Assembly (NCBI GenBank): GCA_964439745.1 | Contig: CAYTQK010000084.1 | Span: forward strand, 1 to 11,598 | Origin: CAYTQK01 sp964439745 | GTDB taxonomy: Bacteria; Desulfobacterota; Desulfobacteria; Desulfobacterales; Desulfosudaceae | DNA length: 11,598 nucleotides | Direction: 5' to 3' | Shown: piece after piece, positions 7,352-11,598 of the stretch | Numbering within the stretch: the first letter of the stretch is position 1 | Layout of the letters: the number at the start of each line of letters is the position of its first letter | Translations under genes and position numbers: made by a program | Notes under the pieces: generated by a model | What the model was told of the DNA's origin: nothing | The model's database searches: none | The model's input: only the letters and a program-made list of their open reading frames with translations

Positions 7352-8459
7352 TCAGGATTTCCGTGAAGGCCTCCAGCCTGGTCCGGGCCGTTTCCATGGC
7401 GGCCCGATCATCATCCATGGCGATTTCCAGGGTCAGCACCCCCAGGCCCGCCGCCTTGAACTGTTTTTCCAGGTACGGCAGATCAAAATATTCATACTCG
7501 CAGAATTTTTCACCGACAAACAAGACCCCCTCGGCCTGCTTTTCCGCGGCCAGGGCCAGCAGGGTTTCGGCCCGGCGCCCGGCCGTGTGCAGCAGCGTGG
7601 GGCAGGGAAAATGATCCCGGTAAAATCGCGTGTAATAGCCGGCCGGGTCCGGGTCCGGATCCGGAGTGCCGGCATAGGAGCGGCGCAGAAAGGCGATATC
7701 ATTGCCGGCCGTCGTCAGCCCGGCACTGTCCATCATCTCGCACAAGGCGACCGGCGGCGGCAGGATGCCGCTGACCAGCAGGCGCGGACCGCTGCCGGCT
7801 TCCGCCGGCCGGGAGGCGGCAGCGGTAATTTGTGCTTCCAGCAGGGCCAACTGCTTGGACGCCTCCATAAAATTGGCCTGGCGCATCAGGCGGCAAAAGG
7901 CGACAAACCCCAGGCGCCCCTCGGCCACGGCTGTTTCCAGATCCCGGCAGCATTGCCGCAGGCGGGCATAGAGATCGACGCTGGCGGCAAAGCGGTCGGC
8001 GGAAAACTGCCCGCCGAACCGCGCTTCCAGGTCGGCGATCAGGGCCTGGATTCCGTTTTGCAGATATGTCCGGCCATAGTCCCGGTCCAGCCCGTTCATG
8101 GGCACGTGCAGCCGGAACTGCGGCACCGGCTGGTGACCGGACAGGGCCACGCCCTCCCGCAGGATCTCGGGCAGGTTGCGCAGGGTGTCCCCGGCGTTGT
8201 AGAAAAAAAGGCCGTCCAGCAGGTCCCGTCCCTCGCAGACGACGAACTGGGTCAACCGCCGGGCCACGGAACAGGCATAATTCTGGATATGCCGGTCCGC
8301 GTCCGGCACCTGCGGCACGATCTCCTGCAGACCCCAGAGAACCACCGGCGCCAAACCCAGGCTGTGCAGCAGCTCCAGGGGCGGGTACAGCGGCAGGCAG
8401 CCGATGACCGGCCGGTCTTTTTGTTTCAGATGGTGCAGCGCTTCCAGCGGCGTTTCCAT
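7341..8459 (-). CDS. 2-hydroxyacyl-CoA dehydratase / benzoyl-CoA reductase family subunit with an altered cluster site
   Basis: The product is 372 residues, shorter than its partner and of the second-subunit type (HgdB/HadC/BcrB-like). Family features include the N-terminal 'PVIGCLPLYPPLELLHSLGLAPV', C63 in 'NYACSVARR', and C320 in 'GEKFCEYEYFDLPYL'. Where relatives have Cys-Asp-x-x-Arg at the second ligand position, this protein reads 'YNAGDTLRNL', so the cysteine appears replaced by G90. The cluster may be differently ligated or absent, and the subunit may be structural or have a changed specificity (inference). ATG 8459 has AAAGGA at 8466-8471 with a 6-base spacer. The stop codon is inside the 121-bp palindrome. 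It lies between the acyl-CoA dehydrogenase and the other subunit, so the two subunits presumably form a heterodimer. Confidence 0.82.
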   Translation of the reverse strand: METPLEALHHLKQKDRPVIGCLPLYPPLELLHSLGLAPVVLWGLQEIVPQVPDADRHIQNYACSVARRLTQFVVCEGRDLLDGLFFYNAGDTLRNLPEILREGVALSGHQPVPQFRLHVPMNGLDRDYGRTYLQNGIQALIADLEARFGGQFSADRFAASVDLYARLRQCCRDLETAVAEGRLGFVAFCRLMRQANFMEASKQLALLEAQITAAASRPAEAGSGPRLLVSGILPPPVALCEMMDSAGLTTAGNDIAFLRRSYAGTPDPDPDPAGYYTRFYRDHFPCPTLLHTAGRRAETLLALAAEKQAEGVLFVGEKFCEYEYFDLPYLEKQFKAAGLGVLTLEIAMDDDRAAMETARTRLEAFTEILTAK

Positions 8460-8513
8460 GTCAGGTCCTTTTCTTGGCCGTTATTGCCGCGGCCGTTGCG
8501 GTATCAATTTTAC

Positions 8514-8543
8514 ATCATATCGTACGTCCCCAGGTGCCGACAA
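8514..8543 (-). promoter_or_regulatory. Possible internal promoter for the dehydratase subunit genes
   Basis: On the minus strand TTGTCG (8538-8543) is followed after 18 bases by TATGAT (8514-8519), a 5/6 match to the -10 consensus. Transcription would start near 8506, about 47 bases before the start codon at 8459. The site lies in the 141-bp gap after the acyl-CoA dehydrogenase gene, which also includes an AT-rich patch. This would allow the two subunits to be expressed apart from the dehydrogenase. The -35 match is only moderate. Confidence 0.4.
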
Positions 8544-8600
8544 ACACAAATTTCCAGAAATATCTTCGGGGGGCATCCCGTGCGGCCGCCAGCGGTCTGT

Positions 8601-10226
8601 TTACCCGGCCGCCTCGGCCTCCACCAAGGCCAGCTCCTGGTAGGCATGAAACAAGCGCTCGCAGAAATCATCCCACTGTATGCACAGGGCCAGCGTCTCC
8701 TCGTTCATATCAAACAGGTGGGGCGTGGCCAGCAGCGACTCCATCTCGCGGGTGTATTCCTGAATAACGGCCGTGTCCGCCCCGGCCAGGATCCGCTTCA
8801 CGAACTCGGCCGGGGGATACCATCTGCGTACCCGCTGAAAATCCAGGAACAACTGGGTTAACAGCAGGTTGCGCGGCCCTTCCCAGAGCTCGTTGACCAG
8901 GCCGTCGCGGAACATCCGCGGAAAACTGGAAAAGTCCTCCATTACCCCGTGGCCGCCAAAGGCGCTGATGCCCAAGCGGGAGAGATCCACGGCATCCTTG
9001 GTGACGGTGATCTTCTGCAGCAGGATGAGCTGCCGCACGTCAAAGCGCTGCTTGCGCAGCTCCGGAGGCTCGTCAGCCTTGTCGCTGACCAGCAGGCCGC
9101 CGGGATCCAGGCCCACGGACAGACCGCCGGGCAGCTCGATAAAGGCCTGGTACACCTTAAAGTTGCCGGCCGTGGTCCGCCGAACCAGGCGGGCGTTTTT
9201 CCGGTATTGGCCCACCATCATGGGAAATTCCCGCAGTGACCGGCCAAAGGCCGTGCGAAACTCCCCGTATTTTTCCACCTCGCGCAGGCCCCGGGCCATG
9301 CCCCCGGCCGAGCCGATGGACAGGGCCAGCCGCGAACAGGTCAGCACGATGCCGACCACGTTGGCCACCCCCCGGTTAAGCGGCCCCACCGGGTAGGCCA
9401 TGGCCCCGTCAAAGGTGATCTCCGCGGTGGGCAGCTCCACCGTGCCCATCTTCCACTTGATACGGTCGATGGTGTAGCCGTTGCGGATCTCGCGCTGCTT
9501 GTTGCCGGGCAGCCACATGGGAATGACGAACAGGGCCACGGTTTCCGACCCCTGCGGCTTGGCCGTGACCACGGAGTAGTCGGCATGGGCCGCGGAACAA
9601 AAAAACTTGCTGCCGTACAGCCGCCACCGGCCGTCTTCTTCCACCGCCTCCAGCAGGTTGGCCGGCACGTCCGAACCGCCCTGGATCTCCGAGACGAACT
9701 GGGCGCCGATGGCAAAATCGCCGTTGATGCCGTCCCGGACATGTTCCATGATCTGGCGGGTCTCCGGGGTATCGGCGTATTTTTCCAGCAGGTCGGCCAG
9801 CCCCCAGGTGCAGATCAAAGGGCAGACCAGGCCGGCCTCGGAATTCTGGCTGAGCAGGTAGAGCTTGACAAAACGGGTCCAGGGCGAGGTGGCCGGAGAA
9901 AACCAGGCCTCGGCAAAGACCTCTTTTTCCATGATTTCAATTTCATAGGGCCGGACAATGCGGTCGATACGGTTGCGGTGGCCGTCATAATGCATCATAT
10001 AGGGCCGGTTGTCCGGGGTGGCAATCCGCTCGGCCAGATGCCGCCAGCGGAAGGAGGCCTTGGCGGAAAATGCCCGGGCCGCAGCCGCCACCTGCTCGGC
10101 TTCGTCCCCGGCATAAAGCTGAATCAATTTCCGCAGCCAGGGGTCTTCTTCGTAATAGTCAACATTCTCCCGCCATTCCAGAAAAGGGTTGAAACTATAG
10201 GGATTGTTGCGATCAGGCAGGGACAT
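8601..10226 (-). CDS. AidB-like acyl-CoA dehydrogenase
   Basis: The product is 541 residues, a flavoprotein of the acyl-CoA dehydrogenase superfamily that would oxidise the alpha-beta bond of an acyl-CoA using FAD. It has the long N-terminal region and sequence style of the AidB branch: 'SEIQGGSDV' (179-187) matches the AidB-type flavin/substrate motif, followed by 'GRWRLYGSKFFCSAAHADYS', 'RIKWKMGTVELPTAEITFDGA' and 'FGRSLREFPMMVGQY', and 'LWEGPRNLLL' contains the candidate catalytic Glu E449. 'GGHGVMED' precedes it. E. coli AidB is a DNA-alkylation response protein, but the operon context here argues for acyl-CoA metabolism. ATG 10226 has an ideal AAGGAGG (10232-10238) with a 5-base spacer. 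It is the first gene after the promoter and operator region and is divergent from the TetR gene. The substrate is unknown. Confidence 0.88.
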   Translation of the reverse strand: MSLPDRNNPYSFNPFLEWRENVDYYEEDPWLRKLIQLYAGDEAEQVAAAARAFSAKASFRWRHLAERIATPDNRPYMMHYDGHRNRIDRIVRPYEIEIMEKEVFAEAWFSPATSPWTRFVKLYLLSQNSEAGLVCPLICTWGLADLLEKYADTPETRQIMEHVRDGINGDFAIGAQFVSEIQGGSDVPANLLEAVEEDGRWRLYGSKFFCSAAHADYSVVTAKPQGSETVALFVIPMWLPGNKQREIRNGYTIDRIKWKMGTVELPTAEITFDGAMAYPVGPLNRGVANVVGIVLTCSRLALSIGSAGGMARGLREVEKYGEFRTAFGRSLREFPMMVGQYRKNARLVRRTTAGNFKVYQAFIELPGGLSVGLDPGGLLVSDKADEPPELRKQRFDVRQLILLQKITVTKDAVDLSRLGISAFGGHGVMEDFSSFPRMFRDGLVNELWEGPRNLLLTQLFLDFQRVRRWYPPAEFVKRILAGADTAVIQEYTREMESLLATPHLFDMNEETLALCIQWDDFCERLFHAYQELALVEAEAAG

Positions 10227-10267
10227 GGCCGCCTCCTTCGGCTACGGGGTTTAAAAAATTCCACATC

Positions 10268-10279
10268 TGGTAAAAAATC
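10268..10279 (+). promoter_or_regulatory. Candidate operator site 1 (TGGTAAAAAATC)
   Basis: This is one of the GGTA-plus-A-run motif copies in the divergent intergenic region. It overlaps the -10 box of the minus-strand promoter and the likely transcription start, so a bound regulator would repress. Proposed ligand: the tandem-TetR protein encoded by the divergent gene (inference). Confidence 0.45.
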
Positions 10280-10305
10280 TACCCCCGCAGCCCTTTCCTT
10301 GTCAA
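10276..10305 (-). promoter_or_regulatory. Promoter of the acyl-CoA dehydrogenase-dehydratase operon
   Basis: On the minus strand a perfect TTGACA (10300-10305) is followed after 18 bases by TAGATT (10276-10281), a 4/6 match to TATAAT. Transcription would start near 10268, about 42 bases before the start codon. The -10 box overlaps the GGTAAAAAATC motif at 10268-10279, the expected place for a repressor to block RNA polymerase. Confidence 0.62.
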
Positions 10306-10320
10306 GAAAAAAATCAACAA

Positions 10321-10343
10321 CCGGTAAAAAAATGCTTTACCGG
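10321..10343. promoter_or_regulatory. Candidate operator site 2: inverted repeat CCGGTAAA-N7-TTTACCGG
   Basis: A perfect 8-bp inverted repeat with a 7-base spacer (arms 10321-10328 and 10336-10343) contains two opposed GGTAAA motifs, the form expected for a dimeric or two-headed regulator. It lies just upstream of the -35 box at 10300-10305. As RNA it is a weak hairpin without a T-run, so an operator is a better reading than a terminator. Confidence 0.55.
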
Positions 10344-10355
10344 AACTGTTCGCTG

Positions 10356-10369
10356 TGGTAGAAAAAATC
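10356..10369 (+). promoter_or_regulatory. Candidate operator half-site 3 (TGGTAGAAAAAATC)
   Basis: This is a variant of the GGTA-A-run motif with an extra G after GGTA, 13 bases past the inverted repeat. It keeps the TGGTA start and the AAATC end of site 1. Weak on its own; it counts as part of the cluster. Confidence 0.3.
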
Positions 10370-10395
10370 AAGGCTTCGATACAAAATCACGACCG

Positions 10396-10423
10396 CGTCA
10401 GTCCGGCAAAAGCCGGAATCCCG
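10396..10423. repeat. REP-like hairpin (TCCGGC-AAAA-GCCGGA)
   Basis: A perfect 6-bp stem with an AAAA loop lies at 10402-10417 within GTCAGTCCGGCAAAAGCCGG followed by AATCCCG. It resembles the widespread proteobacterial repeat of the form GTCATTCCxGCGAAAGCxGGAATCC. It separates the operator cluster from the TetR-proximal AT-rich segment. Copy number in the genome cannot be seen from this window. Confidence 0.55.
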
Positions 10424-10513
10424 ACCGCAGCAGACCGTCTTTTGTTTTTGGCCGGGAGAAAAAAATGTTAAATCTTGAATAGTTACGAGGAAATGACAGA
10501 CAAGGCAGAATAG

Positions 10514-10530
10514 TTTTTTACCACTTGTGG
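10514..10530. promoter_or_regulatory. Candidate operator 4: TTTTTTACCA abutting palindrome CCACTTGTGG
   Basis: TTTTTTACCA (10514-10523) is the reverse complement of the TGGTAAAAAA motif seen on the other side of the region, and it runs into a perfect 10-bp palindrome CCAC-TT-GTGG (10521-10530). It sits directly ahead of the TetR start at 10542, a suitable place for autoregulation (inference). Confidence 0.4.
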
Positions 10531-10541
10531 ATATACCAGCC

Positions 10542-11598
10542 ATGAAAAACACCACCAAGGGCGAACAAAGCCGCGCCCGCATCCTCGCCGCCGCCCGCCG
10601 GGTCTTCTGCCGCCAATCATTTGCCGGGGCCGGCCTGCGGACCATTGCCGCCGAAGCCGGGGTGCGGCACCCCCTGGTGGTGCACTACTTCGGCTCCAAG
10701 GCCGCCCTGTTCGAGGCGGTCAGCGCCGCCATTCAAAAAGAGATCCTGGACGACCATCCCCGCTTTTTTCAGCGCCTGCAAGCCCTGGCGGCCGACCAGC
10801 GGCCACGCTTTTACCTGGAGGGCATTATCCGCCAGGCCCTGCGCCAGCCCGATGCCTATCGCGTCATTCTCCTCAACGCCGTGGAAGCCGGCCGGCCGGA
10901 TCGGCCCATGACCGGGCTGGACCGCATGATCCAGATTCATGAACAGGTTCTGGGCCTGATCAGCGAAGTGGTTCTGGACCGGGCGCCCAAAGAAGAGACC
11001 GCCATGTTCCTGCTGGTGCTGACCCTGGTGGTGGTCCATTTTGCCGGGGGCAAGGCCTTTCACCAGCAGGTGCTGGACCTGTCCGATGACGAAGCTTACG
11101 AAGAGTGGGTCCGGGACACGGTGCTCCAGATTTTTCTGCCGGCGCTGGAAGCACTGCCCGCCGGCCGGACCCCCTTTCTGGATTACCACCTGAGCCGCTG
11201 GCCCGGACTGCCGGCCTACCCCGCCGATGACACCCCCCCCTCTTCACCGGCCAAGGAGACTCCGCCGCCCACCAAGGGCGAGCTCACCCGCCGCCGCATT
11301 CTCGACGCTGCCCGCACGGTTTTTGCCGCCTATCCCTATGACCGGGCCTCCATCCGCATGATCGGCCAGGCCGGCGGGTTTGACTTTTCCCGCATCCACC
11401 ACTTTTTTCCCACCAAGGCCGAGCTGTTTTCCGCCGTGCTCCAGGACAGCTTCCAGACCTTTGCCGAGACCATTGCCGGCTGGCAGATCGACCCGGCCGG
11501 ACTGGCCACGGAAGACATCTTCATTCACTACCTGCAAAAAGGACTGATCTACTGCTTTACCCATCGCCAGACCGTGGCCATGCTGGTCCTCAACATCG
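10542..11598 (+). CDS. Tandem TetR-family transcriptional regulator (two TetR units in one chain; 3' partial)
   Basis: From ATG 10542 the frame is open to the window edge (352 codons, no stop), so the gene is cut on the right. The first TetR unit starts at about residue 6 with 'TKGEQSRARILAAARRVF', continues through 'LRTIAAEAGVRHPLVVHYFGSKAALFEAV' (HTH to about residue 60), and is followed by a helical ligand-binding-type region to about 225. A Pro/Thr/Ser-rich linker leads to a second unit at about 244: 'TKGELTRRRILDAARTVF', then 'IRMIGQAGGFDFSRIHHFFPTKAELFSAVL', with the start of a second ligand domain. The two HTH units align along their length, which points to internal duplication. The protein would act as a covalent dimer or higher assembly. 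It is divergent from the acyl-CoA dehydrogenase operon and probably represses it in response to an acyl-CoA or related ligand (inference). Confidence 0.85.
   Translation, partial: MKNTTKGEQSRARILAAARRVFCRQSFAGAGLRTIAAEAGVRHPLVVHYFGSKAALFEAVSAAIQKEILDDHPRFFQRLQALAADQRPRFYLEGIIRQALRQPDAYRVILLNAVEAGRPDRPMTGLDRMIQIHEQVLGLISEVVLDRAPKEETAMFLLVLTLVVVHFAGGKAFHQQVLDLSDDEAYEEWVRDTVLQIFLPALEALPAGRTPFLDYHLSRWPGLPAYPADDTPPSSPAKETPPPTKGELTRRRILDAARTVFAAYPYDRASIRMIGQAGGFDFSRIHHFFPTKAELFSAVLQDSFQTFAETIAGWQIDPAGLATEDIFIHYLQKGLIYCFTHRQTVAMLVLNI

Larger units (their letters stand above)
10227..10541. other. Divergent regulatory intergenic region (315 bp)
   Basis: This gap holds, from left to right: the AAGGAGG of the minus-strand operon, its promoter, candidate operators at 10268, 10321 and 10356, the REP-like hairpin near 10402, a purine/A-rich stretch (10455-10500), and a reversed TTTTTTACCA motif at 10514-10523 next to the 10-bp palindrome CCACTTGTGG, 12 bases before the TetR start. 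No convincing promoter for the TetR gene could be identified, and its ribosome binding site is poor. No RNA gene was recognised. Confidence 0.7.

Noticed and set aside
7587..8861. Plus-strand open frame (424 codons) spanning two minus-strand genes and the gap between them
   Set aside because: Crosses two well-supported genes and an intergenic gap with no recognisable motif; shadow frame.
10493..10513. Six-codon leader-peptide-like frame (ATG to TAG) after a GAGG, upstream of the TetR gene
   Set aside because: Ribosome binding site spacing is too short (2 bases), and there is no attenuator hairpin or special codon run; probably chance.
10617..11564. Minus-strand open frames opposite the TetR gene (10617-11189 and 11244-11564)
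   Set aside because: Both lie antisense to the continuous tandem-TetR frame, which has two clear HTH domains; no motifs on the minus strand.
1..11598. CRISPR arrays, tRNA/rRNA genes, insertion sequences or transposase genes
   Set aside because: No regularly spaced direct repeats, cloverleaf-like genes or transposase motifs were seen on either strand.

Overview
The window is GC-rich DNA with tightly packed, often overlapping genes. It looks like an anaerobic member of the Desulfobacterota (old Deltaproteobacteria; a Desulfosarcina/Desulfococcus-like relative is my guess). The reasons are a GNAT tail of the kind found on acyl-CoA enzymes, an IscS-like desulfurase with a rhodanese and a MauE/DoxX protein, and oxygen-sensitive 2-hydroxyacyl-CoA dehydratase subunits encoded with an acyl-CoA dehydrogenase. 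The assignment comes from gene content only; no rRNA or tRNA is present.

Layout. (1) Bases 2-1215, + strand: the 3' end of a gene encoding a GNAT acetyltransferase domain, overlapping by ATGA with rsmG (16S rRNA m7G527 methyltransferase). (2) Bases 1303-3369, + strand: a three-gene sulfur/redox cassette of cysteine desulfurase, membrane-anchored rhodanese and MauE/DoxX membrane protein. These genes overlap, so they are translationally coupled, and a likely sigma70 promoter lies at 1233-1262. (3) Bases 3452-5974, + strand: a large PIF1/RecD-like helicase with HRDC and C-terminal HTH domains. It is visibly less GC-rich than its neighbours, and its 3' end runs 55 bp into the convergent gene. (4) Bases 10226 down to 5920, - strand: an AidB-like acyl-CoA dehydrogenase followed by two subunits of the 2-hydroxyacyl-CoA dehydratase/benzoyl-CoA reductase family. 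The two subunit genes are separated by a striking 121-bp symmetric palindrome that includes the stop codon of the first. (5) Bases 10227-10541: a regulatory intergenic region with a strong minus-strand promoter and a repeated GGTAAAAAA motif. (6) Bases 10542-11598, + strand, cut by the window edge: an open frame encoding two TetR-type DNA-binding domains in tandem in one polypeptide.

Working model. The tandem-TetR protein probably represses the divergent acyl-CoA dehydrogenase-dehydratase operon through the GGTAAAAAA sites, one of which covers the -10 box, and is presumably relieved by an acyl-CoA or related ligand. The operon would carry out dehydrogenation and radical (de)hydration or reduction of an acyl-CoA substrate that I cannot name. 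The dehydratase activator ATPase (HgdC type) is not in the window. The most unusual items are the double TetR with its operator array, the nested palindrome inside the operon, and a dehydratase subunit in which a normally conserved cluster cysteine appears to be glycine.
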